Below are positions 1 to 25,115 of a DNA stretch of 64,000 bases, piece after piece (the stretch's first letter is position 1; every line of letters begins with the position of its first letter). A model generated the notes under the pieces. It was not told the DNA's origin. It worked only from the letters and a program-made list of their open reading frames with translations, and did no database searches. The position numbers were made by a program, and so were the translations under genes. The DNA is from Chionis minor (taxonomy: Eukaryota; Chordata; Aves; Charadriiformes; Chionididae). The DNA lies in contig VZSF01006828.1 in assembly GCA_013398295.1 (NCBI GenBank), forward strand, positions 1,133,855-1,197,854, read 5' to 3'.

Positions 1-12863
<12,863 letters not shown>

Positions 12864-13220
12864 ATCATAGAATCACTTGGGTTGGAAGAGACCTTCAAGA
12901 TCATCAAGTCCAACCATCAACCTATGCCAAAACCCCCCCTAAACCATGTCCCTCAGCATCACGTCCACCTGTCTTTTAAATACCTCCAGGGACGGCGATT
13001 CCACCACCTCCCTGGGCAGCCTGTTCCAATGCTTGATAACCCTTTCGGTAAAGAAGTTTTTCCTAATATCCAATCTAAACCTCCCCTGGAACAACTTGAG
13101 GCCATTTCCTCTTGTCCTGTCGCTTGTTACTTGGGAGACGAGATTGACCCCCACCTCGCTATAACCTCCTTTCAGGGAGTTGTAGTACCTGCCCTGGTGA
13201 TGAAGAGAGGTCTCCAGCAT
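12864..13220 (-). mobile_element. CR1 LINE, 5'-truncated copy
   Basis: The 3' end appears on the plus strand as TCATAGAATCACTTGGGTTG, the reverse complement of the CR1 tail. Read on the minus strand it encodes the end of the CR1 reverse-transcriptase [22 protein letters not shown], then [18 protein letters not shown]. That frame is open for 97 codons from an internal ATG, so the copy is only moderately decayed, although it lacks all catalytic domains. The 5' limit is approximate. Confidence 0.93.
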
Positions 13221-16200
13221 CGGGGAAGACACAGGGTTGGAGATATTTCGACACTGTTGCTAAAAGCTGGGGACATCCTGGAGCATCACTTGGCTCCAGG
13301 AGCCGGGAGCTGGCAAGGAGAAACCCAGTGATGTTGTGTTCCCCAACAAAGCGAGGAGAGCTGGCAGCATGACCAGCTTTGGGCAGGAAGGGTAAATAAG
13401 GAAGATGGTAAACAGCTGTAGCTCATGGACAGGGAGAACAGAAGACAGGGAGCCGGCCAGCAGCCATGCTGCTGCGGGAGGCACGGGCTGGGGAGCACCC
13501 GGCAGGGCTGCTTGGCACGGAGCTGCCCTGCAGCGGGGGCCAGGACGGCGGGAAGCAAACAGGGAGAAAAAGAACATTTCCTGGTGTCGGATTTAGCTGG
13601 AAAGGAGCCTGCCTTGAATTGACTTCACATGGTACAAAGCAAGGAACAGCTCAAAAACAGATTGAAAAATTTGTTCTACTCAAGGCCAGCGCTTCATGTG
13701 ATGAAGTTACAAGATGGATGTATTTTATTTTGCAACGACTGCTTTTACGTGGTGCTCTTGGCACGGTGGCCAGTCCTCTCCTCAGAGGAGGCTCTTAAAC
13801 CCCGTCCCCGCTTACATCTCCACCCATCCACTGGTGCAGGGGCTGGTGCAAACTGGGTCCAGCACCCCACACCAGTCCTCTTCTCTCTACAGGCGAAAAC
13901 AGGCACGCAAGGGGAATCTTAGCCAAACAGGACCCAACACATCAAGAGGAGAACCTGGCTCTCCAGTCCCTCTCACTTGGGATGCAGCAGCACGCTTCCA
14001 GCCCAGGTCCACCTCCGAGCAGCTCGACACGAGCCCAATTGACCTGTGAGGTCTCTGGGAAGAGGCAGCCTCTTGTACGCCACAGTTGCCAAAGCACAGC
14101 CTCTGCCATCGCTGAAGCCTCCCGCAGCCCTTTCATCATAGCAACGGCACCAACAATAAGTCAAACCACACTGAAAACACGAGTGCTGGGCAAGAGGCTC
14201 TGGAGAGAGCCGCGAGCGCGCCCCCGGCTTTGTGAAGAGAGCCCAGGTCTCCCTGCTGTGAAAAACCAGCGATGACTGCAGACTGGGGAAGCACAAGCAG
14301 AGCTAAAAAGCCAGGGAAGAAGGGACGAGGGGCAGCCCGAAGCCAAGGCAAACTGGGTCCTTGCAAACGGTCTGTAGCTCCAGCAACGCAGCCGGCCAAG
14401 CTGGCCTCTCCCAGTGAACAGCCTGGCGTGCACTGGGGCAGTGCAGGCAGGACCGGAATCCTCTGGGGTGGAGAGGGCAGCTGAGCCTTTCCCGCTGGAA
14501 GAGCTCCTGGCTGCAGGGCTCTTCTCTTCCAGCCGCAGCTGCTGGGTGGGCACGCAGGACTTGGCGCAGCAGACGCCACCGAAGCAAAGCCTGCCTGGGC
14601 TGGGCACTGCAGAGATTTTGAGAAAGAGCTCAACCCCTTCCAGCAACGGCAAGAATGAAGGCAGAGTTTAAAATCGTGGCAGAAATGCTAAGATTCCTCT
14701 CGGACAAAGAAGGAACTCAGCAAACAGCCCTTATCACTCTCCCCCCCCCCGCACTGCTTATCTCTGCTTCTCAGTTGTTTCTTCTGGGACGGAAATAAAT
14801 GGGCTGTATCAGGGAGCAGCTCCATCTCCAGACAATGCGAGGAGCAGGAATGCCACGGCCCATGCCGGCCCATGCGATGCCTCTGCTGCGCTCCATAATA
14901 AAGGATTTGCATGCATTTGTGCACACATTAACATGCAAGATTCGGAATCCCTCAACAAGCAATTGTCTGCTCAGCTCGGATGGGGTGTATGAACGCAAAG
15001 GGGCAATTCCCTTCCTGCTTGGCTTAAGATGCAAGCAGCAGCCTGATTTTTTTCCAGCATCGTGTCATCATTCTGATTGCAATGAGGCTTTTGGGTCAAT
15101 CGTCAGTCAGTAAATCACAGGCTTCTCGGAAATGGGAGAGGCTGAGGATTTGGGGCAGCTCATGTGACCCCTGAGTCTCTTAACAAGGGCATCTTAATAC
15201 CTCCGCCTGTTATCTCCTCCCCTTATTTGAGAGCTAATGAGGCATCTTCCCACCCTGAGCGAGCTCCAGCTACACAGACGCATTTCTCCAGACCCCAAAA
15301 GCAGGGCAAACATTTGTCTAAACTGAAAAATTAACATAGTCCTTCACTGCCATAGGGAGAGCCTGGCGGCTCTTCTCCAGTACAGGCGCCACTCTCCCAT
15401 TTTACAGATGGGGAAGCTGGGGCATGGGAGTACCCACAGGCAGCACCCAGCTGTGGCTTCCCCATCGACTCCCTGAACATCAGCTTCGTCAGAGGAGCCC
15501 CAAGCTTTTGTGTGCAAAACGGATAGTTGGAGTTGCCTCCTTCTCTAACTTCTCCAATACCATTATTTTGAACCACATGCTCGCAGTAGCCCCAGCTAGA
15601 CACTGCCCATGGCCTCAGGTCCCACGGACCTCAGCAGCAAAGCGGCATCTCTCTGGACAAAACATTTCTGCGATTTCACAGCTCTTTCAGAGTCACTTCA
15701 GCTGGAAAAAAACCTATCAGTGGGAATGCATTGCAAAGACCTTGAGCTGCCTGGGCTGAAAAGGAAGCTTAGTGAAAGCTTTTATCTGCCAAACTGGGGT
15801 GCAGCACCTAAAGGAGGTGAATTAGACATGGGCATTTACCACAGCAGCAATTCAAAGTCTGAGGACAAGGTGCCCTTAGTGGCCAGCAAGGACGGCCAAG
15901 GGAGGGCAACGCTCACTTGACCCAAAATGCTGCAGGAACAGCTGGCTTAAAAGATCAACATCTGGTGGTAGCAACAGTGCAGGCAGCACAGCAATGTCAA
16001 GAAGCTCAGGAAGAGAGAAATAATGCAGCAACGAAAAAACTACCCCTATAGATGCAACTGCCCCCAGTCTCAGTGGCCAGACGGGTGTACGTGTAGCTGC
16101 ACATCTTCAGAAAGGTCTGCAGTAGGTGGGGAAGCACTGAGAGGATGGAAGAGTTGCAAGTCAGACTCTTCTCCATCTTCCCCATCCATCTTCTCTTCTC

Positions 16201-17314
16201 TACCTGCTTGATTTACTTGAGGCAAGACAGATTTTCAGTGTTGCCTTATTTTTAATCCCCTCTGACGTCCACAGTGCCAACAGCAGCAATTGCAAAGGTG
16301 TCCAGGGTGGCGTTGAAGCTTTTATTGCAAACCCCATTTCCACTCCTGGAAAAATTCTCCTTGCTGGCTGAAGTCGTCCACGCTCAGTCTCAGGGTGGAG
16401 ACTAATTTTGTTTTTAAGACTCTGAAAATCCTTTACCATTGCAAGAGTTATTCTTGCTTAATTAAAAAAAAAAAAGAAGAAAGAAAAAGAACTATCCTCA
16501 ATATTGCCAGCTGTAGCCAAATATGAGCAAAAGCAGTCTCCAAGGATTTTCCAGTTTGTCTGCCTTCACGGTGAATCAGGACCATCAATCTGAGAAGCGG
16601 GTGGAACATCTGCCTGTGGGTCCCCACCGCCCTGTCCCCAAACCACTGCTTCCCTGCGGCACAGCCCGGGGCAGCCTCCCGCCTGCTTCCAATTTTGTTG
16701 TCTGTGGTCTTCGGGACCGCGTGGCAGACAACAACCGCCAGCGCACAAGGCTGTGCTCCTCCCAGATGAGACCAAGAAATCAGGACAAAACACCACACAG
16801 TGTACAAACCCCCCAAATCCCTCAGAACCAGGACCACAGCCCAAAACTGCAGCCAGACCTCTCAGCAACACCCCGGGATGAGTTCAAACACAACCAACCT
16901 TTCCAACCTGTGGCTAAATCGCACCAGGGGAGCTGGTGCGCATCACAGGTCATTTTGGGGAGCCCAGGTGCACCCCGGCGCTCTGCAGTGAACACAGGTC
17001 CCTGCTCGGGCTCCTGTTTCTCCTCGCAAGCTGGGTAAGAGCCCCAGGGTGCTTAAACACCTCCTGACCTGAACCATGCTGCCAGACTGCTCCCATGAGC
17101 CCCAACCCCTGACACGAGCCTTGAAAATCCTGATGCATAAAGATGAGAGGCTTAAATTAAGGGATATTAATAACTTGGTAGATCTCAGAAGAACTCTCAA
17201 GATATTTTGCAGAAGACACGCTGTATTTATTTAATTTTTTTTGTAACAGAGGTTAGACAGAGGTAGACAAAGTGCTATACCCATGTGAGCTGCAGATCAA
17301 GCAAGGGGGAGAGA
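13221..17314. other. Intron-like sequence between two CR1 copies, nothing recognised
   Basis: GC-rich blocks at 13430-13560 and 14400-14580 produce overlapping open frames on both strands, which are compositional shadows. There is a C10 run at 14741-14750. No exon or mobile element was identified. Confidence 0.6.
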
Positions 17315-17597
17315 CAGAATCATAGACTGGTTTGGGTTGGAAGGGACCTTAAAGATTGCCTAGTTCCAACCTCCCTGCCATGGGCAGGGACACCTCCCAC
17401 TAGACCAGGTTGCTCAAAGCCCCATCCAACCTGGCCTTGAACACCTCCCAGGGATGGGGCAGCCACAACTTCTCTGGGCAACCTGTTCTGGTGCCTCACC
17501 ACCCTCATAGTGAAAAATTTCTTCCTCATCTCTCATATAAATCTCTCTTCTTCCGGTTTGAAGCCATTACCCCTCGTCCTACCAAGAGGGGTAATGG
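17315..17597 (-). mobile_element. CR1 LINE, 5'-truncated copy ending in a hairpin
   Basis: The plus strand begins AGAATCATAGACTGGTTTGG, followed by the usual CR1 3' segment. On the minus strand the terminal ORF is visible as MRKKFFTMRVVRHQNRLPRE, then breaks from frameshifts. At the 5' break, 17564-17575 and 17586-17597 are perfect 12-base inverted repeats around a 10-base loop. The first arm is normal CR1 sequence. The second is not at its normal CR1 place and looks like a copied-back end. Confidence 0.92.
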
Positions 17598-19984
17598 AAG
17601 AGAAAAAATAAGGTGGCCTAAGCCCCAGCCTGTTGCCTAGCCATACTACCAGGAGAAAAGGTGTCCAACAGGCTGCTCTGTCACGTCCAAGACGATGGAG
17701 GCAGCCTGCCAGCTCACAGGCTTACCACTCATCTCAACATATTTGTGTTAGGGTTTTTTTTTTCTGCGCCTTAAAGGTTCAGCTCTTAGCATACAGAAAG
17801 AATAACAACCACATATTTTTCCCTGGTCACGGAGAAGAAATGCAAACCACTGGTTTCCAAGTTGAAGAGAAGAACAGGCTCAGTAACAGCAATAACAACC
17901 CCGAAGCTGGTAGGCAAACAATGCTGAAGCCAATCTTCCAATGATTTTGGAAGGCAGGGGCAGCCATGGGAAGGGCAGGCCCAGGAGCTCTGAACACCTG
18001 AGAGGGGTTTGGTGCCCTCCCAGCAGGACAACCCCAAACCCCCGAGAGCCCCACGGGACCCCTGGCCCCAGGGATGGAGCAGGGAAGGCAGCGGAGGGAG
18101 CAGGCAGCAGCGGGACTCCTGCCAAACTCTCCCTCTGGGCTGAATTCAGCAGCGTTCCCCACCCCAGAGCCAACAGGCGCCTGTGCTGCAAAGCCCCTGT
18201 CCCACCCCATGGGTTATCCTGTCAGATTTTTCATTCTATCATTTGGTGGCATTTTAGCCCAATAATGTGCAGAGCCGTATGACAGGGGGGTTCTTTCTGC
18301 TGCTTAACTGAAGGAAGAAAATTGCCTCCAAGCCCAGGGTTCTAGCAAGATTCAAGCAAGATCCAAACCCAGCTCTCCCCAGAGAAGCCTGGCTCCGTTT
18401 AGCATGTGGGTCCTCGCTGTCTTCTCAAGTTTGCAGAACCCTGGTCTTTTCGCAGGCAGCATTTATCTTCCTGCCCATCTTTTTCCCCCACCCTATTCCA
18501 GGCTTGCAGCCCATCTCTCCAGCACGGGTCTGGGACAGACGGACTAAGCGCAGCGGGTTCCCAGCAATCTGCCCCGGGGATGGAAGCACTATTTTAAGTG
18601 ACTTCACCAGTTTACATTTGTAGCATGACAAGCAGAAACCACGGGAAGCAGTAAACACACCACAATTTGAGCATCTCCCAGGCCGAATGTCCTAAAGAAA
18701 AAAAAAATAATACTGGCAGATAGGCAAAACGCTCGGAAGCAGGATAAGCTAGGCTGCAAATTGTAATTATTTCAAAAGTTGAGGCTTAGACGGCGTCCCC
18801 TGAGACAGGCAATACCAAACCCACTTGTGAAAGCAATCACTGCCAGCCTGATCCGTGTACGCGCCGGCTGAGCCCGAGCAAGTCTGCCAACAGCAAGTGC
18901 GCAAGGCTGGGTCATTTTGTTAAGCTGAATCTGTCTGGTAGAAAACACGCGACAGGAAATTAAAATATGGAGCAAAATATAATCTTGTTGGCTGCAGATA
19001 GTTTTACTTCACAAATCTTTATCGGAGGCTCAAGCTGGCACCCTGATAAATCACGCAGTGATGTGAGGCATGTAAGTGCTCCCACAGTAGGCGAAATAAT
19101 CACTGAATAAAAATAAGTCAGATAAGTTACAAGATAAGAGAGCTAAAACTGAAAGGATGACACTGCATCTGGTGTGAATAATTATTTTGGCATTATTGTG
19201 TCCAGCGCTAATCCTCAACGGCTTGAAAAGATTCAATCAGTGTTTAGCACCACCAAGGAATCAGGACTACAAAACAAAGAGTAACTGGATAATCTTTCTA
19301 CGGTCACAGGTCATGTCTGTGTCACATCTGCTTAAAATGTTCCTTTAAGGAACAAGAAAAAAAAGGAAATTTGACTTGAAAAGATTACACTGAAAAACAT
19401 AACCCCCAGGCTGCAGTTCTAGGTTAGTTTATAGTTCGGCATTCTGGCATGAAAAAGAAGGACGTAGAAAGATTATTACTTTAAAACTCTCTATTCTCAG
19501 GAAGGCAAAACCACCACAATAAACATCTGAACAGTAACGTCCTCATCCACAACACCAGCCTGCACGCAGTCTGCTCAGAAAATACTCAGGGAACGCAGGC
19601 TTCCAGAAGCTGTGTTTACCAGAGCAATGAAATTAACATTGAAAGATGAGGATTTTTTAATACTTATTCCTATTTAGAGCCAGCTGAGCCTTCCTGGTTA
19701 TTTTTAAAATGAAAAATCCGTTACGGTGGCATTAGCATTTCTCCTCGACTTCCTGCAGCTGCAAAATGCAATTTAACAATTAACCTTTTATGTCCATAAA
19801 CAACAAGAACAGCAAAGGCTGGGAGAAAAGCGCAGCCCCCCCACCACCAGCACACTGAGCAAAGTTAGCACGCAGCTACGTGCATCCACGGAACGCTGCT
19901 GATTCCTCCTCCTCTCTTCTACTTTCTATCCCTCCTAAAAACCCACGGCAACTTTGAAGTCGGTGGCAAAAGGCAGTTCCTTAC
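17598..19984. other. Intron-like sequence, partly AT-rich and repeat-free
   Basis: 18660-19260 is AT-rich, with many TAAT/ATTA cores and no repeats, the kind of composition seen in conserved non-coding elements, but conservation cannot be judged here. The rest is unremarkable. Confidence 0.55.
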
Positions 19985-20583
19985 CTGCTCCCGCTGGTGA
20001 CGGCGCAGGAGGGAAAAATCCAGCAGGTCGCCCGACAGCCCTAGTTGTTCCCGTTGCTTTTTGGCTGGTGGGCTGCTCCCAGGACCAGCCCAAGCACCGC
20101 AGTGCCATAAAGCATCCCGCGCTCTCCCGGCACAGCCCACCGCCCCGGCACACGCAGCCAGGGGCTGCCACCAGATGGGCTTTTGTGGGAGCCTTTCAGA
20201 GGAGGCACGCACCCACCGCGGCGCGTCTCCGAAGGAAACCTGCCGTGGAAAAACGTGCCATTCCTGCCCTGCGCCTTAAGCTTCCCGTTAAATCGCCTCC
20301 CTCTGAAATCCAGCTCTGGAGGGTGCCCCCCGCTCTGCTCCCAATCCAACTGAATCCAGCCGCTCCCCCCTCAACCTGCCTTTCGCTAAATGACCCTTCG
20401 AGGTGGCAAGAGGATGTCCAATTTGCTCTCCGAGCGCAAGGCATTAACGAGGAGCGATGCAGCCCGTGGAGAATAATTGCCGGCGCGGGAGCGGCGCGGG
20501 GCTCTGCTGTTGCATTGCTCTCCTCTCCTGCATGCTAATGAGCAATGATGTCAGCAAGCCAAAGTCACCGCATCCGGACCGCG
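19985..20583 (-). other. PRICKLE2: Candidate non-coding first exon (5' UTR) of PRICKLE2 in a CpG-rich patch
   Basis: About 600 bases on the minus strand lie between a TATA box (20617-20610) and a good donor, GAGCAG|GTAAGG (GT at 19984-19983). The patch holds roughly fifty CpGs by eye, far above the surrounding intron. Joined to the recognised PRICKLE2 exon, the frame that continues into KICLHCK is closed upstream by a TAG at 20043-20041. No ATG lies between that stop and the donor, so this would be untranslated leader and translation would start at the ATG at 9742. The intron would be about 10.2 kb. The assignment rests on position, orientation, base composition and the donor. No transcript evidence is available, and the transcription start is a guess from the TATA spacing. 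Confidence 0.45.
20444..20533 (-). other. Upstream ORF (29 codons plus stop) inside the candidate first exon
   Basis: It starts at ATG 20533-20531 and ends at TAA 20446-20444 on the minus strand. The peptide begins MQERRAMQQQ and ends FSTGCIAPR. It is probably the first ATG after the predicted start site, so if this really is the PRICKLE2 leader it could damp translation of the main ORF. I do not recognise the peptide and claim no function for it. Confidence 0.3.
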
Positions 20584-20609
20584 CACCACGGCCCGGCCAC
20601 CCGCCCATT

Positions 20610-20617
20610 TATTTATA
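20610..20617 (-). promoter_or_regulatory. TATA box TATAAATA at the upstream edge of the CpG patch
   Basis: The minus strand reads CCATATAAATAAATGGG, and the core TATAAATA is a textbook TATA element. It sits directly upstream (minus sense) of the CpG-dense sequence, which predicts a start site near 20580-20587. A GC-box-like GGGCGGGTGG (20606-20597) and a CRE-like TGACATCA (near 20551-20544) lie just downstream. An AT-rich octamer can occur by chance, so the support is its placement beside the CpG patch and the donor. Confidence 0.45.
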
Positions 20618-21811
20618 TGGAAATCAGCCCGCTCTTAGAAATCGATAAATCCCGTAGGCTGCTTAGGGAAAGGGAGAGGGGAAAAAAAGAAAAAAAAAAA
20701 TTCCGCTCGCTGGCTCGCATGTGCATGTTTCAAAGAGTTGGCTCCGCACCAGCAACCCAAACTGAATGGTGTGAAGACGCTAATTATCCTTCCCCAACTA
20801 TCATCTTATTTGATGCTGACCGAATCTCAACTTTGCTGTCAAACTTAAGGCGCAGCTTCTTAGGTACGCGGGCTATTAAAGCGATGATCTGCTGGCTCTG
20901 AGCAGCGTATCGTTTTTCTCCTGGCTTTCAATGCCCTCTTAATTATTTTCTGCAGTCATTTGCTATGATTCCCCACCGGTTTTTAGACGCAGCGTGTCTG
21001 CGCACCAGCAGGGCTAAACATTCTGGGAAACACAAGTTATTAGCGTGGCGGTTTGGTTACCGCGTCATTTAATACCTTGTCTTTCATACGGCCCCAAGAG
21101 ATGCACAATTCGCACCTTTTCTGTGTATCTCAGGTGAGTACTGTGACGCCAGGAACACGCCGCCCCGGTGGGGATGCCGAAGCCTCCATCCCCCGTGTTT
21201 CCCTCCCCTCGGAAAAGAAAAGAAAAGGCAGAGAAGGAGCTGCGCTGCCAAACCTCTTTTGCTGCTCTTAAAGCCCGTTGCTTGGGAATGAGGTGGCCAC
21301 AAATTAATCTCTGCTTCAAGTCAGGCAGAGGAGAGCGTTTTGCACATGCAAAGAGCGAGTGAAGTTCAAAAACCTAGCTTCTGTGGACTCAGAAAAATAC
21401 CCAAAGCGAGTAAAACTTGCTTTAACACGTAGTGCTTTTGTAGCACAGTCCTGACTTTTGGGGCCTGGCTCCAGATTTCGGAGCCCTTGATTTTGGCAAT
21501 ATTAGCTATGTTTACAGAACACAGAAGGATGCAGAAAACTAAAGCTGCGAGTCTTTCCGCCGTCTCAAATGCCTTAAATTATTATTAAGGCTCATAAATT
21601 AGGTTTCATTTTGCGGAATTACACTCAAAATCTCAAGGGCGAGACCTTCAGCTGGGACAAGATCAGCCCAGCTCCCCCTCGGAGCCGCCCCAACTTACCC
21701 CAGCCAAGTGGGACAGACCGAGAACGTGCAGAGACCTCATCTGGCTCAGACAACTTCAGACAAAAGAAAATATTCAGGGCCATTGATGAAATATATGAGC
21801 ATTTACAGTTC

Positions 21812-21829
21812 TTTTTTTTTTTTTTTTTT
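21812..21829. repeat. Poly(T) run of about 18 bases
   Basis: A T tract followed by AAATAATTATT. No adjacent processed pseudogene is visible on either strand. Confidence 0.85.
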
Positions 21830-24580
21830 AAATAATTATTTCCCCTCCCCTTGTTTTTTTTAAATGAAATCTGCAGCTGCAAGTCCAAGAGTTGAACACT
21901 GACCCTAATACCATGTCCAGCCAGGTCAGACCTTCCTTCCACGGAGGAAGGAGCAGCAGCATCTCCACTTCTGCTGGGGATGGCCGCAGAGCTGAGGAGG
22001 GTCCCCTCAAACTCCTCCAGCAACACAGAGCAACAGAACTTGTAAGAAAAAAAATCCCCTGATCCTTCAGCTTCCTAAACTGGCACATTTTGTCCCTTCC
22101 AGCTCGCATCAGCGTTGCGGGCAGGCTGTCAGCTCGCCACTCTATAGTTAACATGCCACGGCCCCAAGATGATGTATTTTTCCTCTTAAATTCAGAACAC
22201 GTTCATTACAGTACAAAGGCAACGAGACAAAACTGAATTGGGCAAAAGCAAATACAGAAGCCTGCTTATAAAATGATAATGTTGAGCAGAAATGCCGTAG
22301 AGCAGAAATTACCTGTGTTTATTCTAACAATCTCCCCTGGAAACGTATTGCTAAAAGCACGCAGCAGTGACTAGGGGCTACAACCGGCACAAAGAATACG
22401 TAACGCTCCATTCGGCAGGTCCTGTAGGCGCTAATTTTCACCCAACACAAGTAAATTGACTGACTTAATCTACATTAACTTCCAAAGAGCAAAGGAGCAT
22501 TTGGGAGCAAAGCGTCTATTAGTGTCCTCCAAGTGCCACTTGAGCAGGACCACCAGCCAGCCCCGTGGCTTGAGGGAAAGGCTGGCAGATCACGAGCCCA
22601 AGTGTCCAACCCCGCTTCTTGTGCAACATGCTCTGTGTAACTCCATCTACAGCGGCTTTGACCACCCACCACCGGCCTGACATGATCCCACCACAGGGTG
22701 GATGGTGGTGTCATCCCCATGCCACCAAGCATCCTACAGCAAGGGTGAGTTCTGCTTGGCTGTCTTGGCCAACTGGATCATCCCCAGGAAAGGAGTCACA
22801 CCAGAAATTGCAAACTTTTAAGTATAAGTTGATCCACAAAGATAAAATGGAGGTGAGAATCATGAGCTGATGTAAGAGATCAGTAACACCAACGCTTATC
22901 AGCTGCATGCCTAACTATGAGCAGAAGAGCATTGTGTCTCCAAACAGTATATATAATCATCATCGCTCCTGGCAGGCTTCTTGTTCCAGCACTTGCAAAC
23001 CTAAATATCCACAAAATCCAATGAACAGGCTCTTCTGAGACAAGAAATCAGATTAGAAGCTGCCACTTTTGGACACACAACTGTCTTAGGAAAGTGGAAA
23101 TGAGCCTTCCTGCTTTGAAAGCTGCCGGTTCATCGGCAATTGCTCCATATTACTGTTACCTACTGCAAGACTTGTGAAAAGGTCATGTGTTGGAATAACT
23201 CCAGAAGGCACACAAGATTTCTTGACGGGTTCTGCACATTACGCAGGTGAAATGGGTGTTTCATTAAGCAGCGAGGAGAATACTGAGCCGGTGGAGAACA
23301 TTATCAAAGGTCACATGAAGGACTTGCACCATTACGAGGATGGATGCTGACAACTGCCAGCAATGAAGCAAACAACCAGAAGAAAACCTCAGCTACTGAA
23401 ATAAAGATCAAGAGCAGGAAGCCCCGCGTAGGTGCAGAGGTACGAGGTGGACAACTCTGCTTGTAAATGTAGCCACATCTTTCTGACCTTTGCTGCTAGC
23501 TTTAAAGACAAAGACCCATACTCAGTCAACTTTAAACTTTCTGCCATTTGCACAAACTCATCCCTGCGGCTAATTTAACAAATCACTGTAAAAGCCCACG
23601 TTTCATAAATGCTGCATTTTATCACCTTGGCGTATCGATCGGCCAGCAATCAATAGGGCTGCACGTGACACTGTTGACTCTCCCGATGACAATGAGCTAC
23701 ACGGCCTGGCCACGCAGCAGCAGTCCTCAAGGTCGCCAGGCTACTAACCTGATGAACGTCAGATCAAGTTGCCTTTCTGAATTATTTAGTGAGCATCCTC
23801 TGCTGCAGCTTGCCAGGGCAGTGTACAGCACGGCTACCTTGGGATGTCACGGAGGCTCCAGCCTCCGCTGCCCACGGGAACGAAGGCTGTCCCCTGAGCC
23901 ATGCGCACCACCAGCCAGTCTGGTATCGGTGGGATGGCAGGTCCCCGCCATCACTGAGCCCGTCCTGGCTCACAGCGACAGGCACAATAACAGATTACTT
24001 TCCCATCGCTCTTTCTACCCACAGAAATGCAAAATTGGAGACTCGCAGTGGTTTTCTTCCCCCTCCATTCCCACGCTCGCCCCTGTAATTTGCCAAGGAA
24101 TCTCAGCTCGCAGAGTCATGGCTCCTGCCCCAGGGCCAGGACCAGCCGTGCCCAGTGCGGTCGCTGGACTGGGAGACAGCTGGAGCTGTGTTCCCATGGC
24201 CACGGGGCAGTGATAAGCAGCAGCACGAGAGGCTGGAGAGGGCGCAGCTTTGCAAACACCGGAGGGGAAAAAACAAGGTGATTGCAAAAAGGTGTTAGCA
24301 GTGAGCAGGGAAGGGAGAAGACCCGACGTGGCAGGGTCCAGCCCGACTCCTCCCAGCCAAATGCCTGTCTCTTCAGGAGGCACATAGGGATGTGCCCAAG
24401 GTATGGGGAAAGCTCCATGGAGGACCCGAGTCACGAAATACAGGTCAGGACTTCAAATCAGGTTCAGCTCTCTTTTTTCTTATTATTTTTTTCTTTATTC
24501 TTTTTAAGCAGGGCAGCAGACCCTCTCCATACCTCTCAATGCCAGAAGCAGGGATGTCTTATCTCACAGAAAAATGGGAT

Positions 24581-24604
24581 GGAGGGAGGGAGGGAGGGAG
24601 GGGC
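24581..24604 (+). repeat. (GGGA)n microsatellite, G-quadruplex-type motif
   Basis: GGAGGGAGGGAGGGAGGGAG and the following GGG give at least four GGG runs separated by single A, which satisfies the usual intramolecular G-quadruplex pattern on the plus strand. For a minus-strand transcript this is the template strand. Confidence 0.85.
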
Positions 24605-25066
24605 AGAGAGACCAACATTAGATGCAGATCATTAATCCCAAAAACTTGGACCTCCTCCCCTTGTCCTCAGGGCTGCCATTGGTACCTCCGAGACCACGCG
24701 AGACAGACCCTCTCCTCCTGCTGCCACCACTGCTGCGTTCCACTCCTTTTCAGCAGAGCCACGGGTAAGGATCCATGCTGTCGCTCTGCAAGGAGGAATT
24801 TAGTTTTTAAAACGCCATCAAGCCCAGCAGCGGCTGACACAGAAGGGGAGGTACAGCCTATACACACTGCGGCTGGTTTTACAGGCAATTTTCTGTATTT
24901 CCTACCAATTCACCCACGAGACAGGCCTGACCCTCGCCGGCACCCCAAAAGGACCCTCACCCACCGACTGTCCCCATGCCACTACGCACCCCCAGCTCAC
25001 AGACCGGCACCGCACGCTCCGGTGGGACACGTGGAACATGCCGCAGACGGCATTTCAATCAGCCAC

Positions 25067-25115
25067 TGTATCTCTTTCTCTCCCTCCTCTTTTTTTTTTT
25101 TTTCTTCTTTTTTTA
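25067..25115 (+). repeat. Pyrimidine tract of about 49 bases
   Basis: Almost uninterrupted C/T (TCTCTTTCTCTCCCTCCTC, then two T runs broken by CTTC). It is homopurine on the minus, PRICKLE2-sense strand. Confidence 0.8.

Noticed and set aside
12939..13232. 97-codon minus-strand frame as a cellular gene
   Set aside because: The protein is the C-terminal end of the CR1 reverse-transcriptase ORF, so it is reported as a mobile element.
19919..20212. 97-codon minus-strand frame running across the proposed first-exon donor as a coding sequence
   Set aside because: It reads through GTAAGG into the intron and is not in the frame that joins the PRICKLE2 exon, so it is not the PRICKLE2 N-terminus.
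23548..24213. 221-codon plus-strand open frame
   Set aside because: Low-information composition with overlapping frames on the other strand and no family resemblance.
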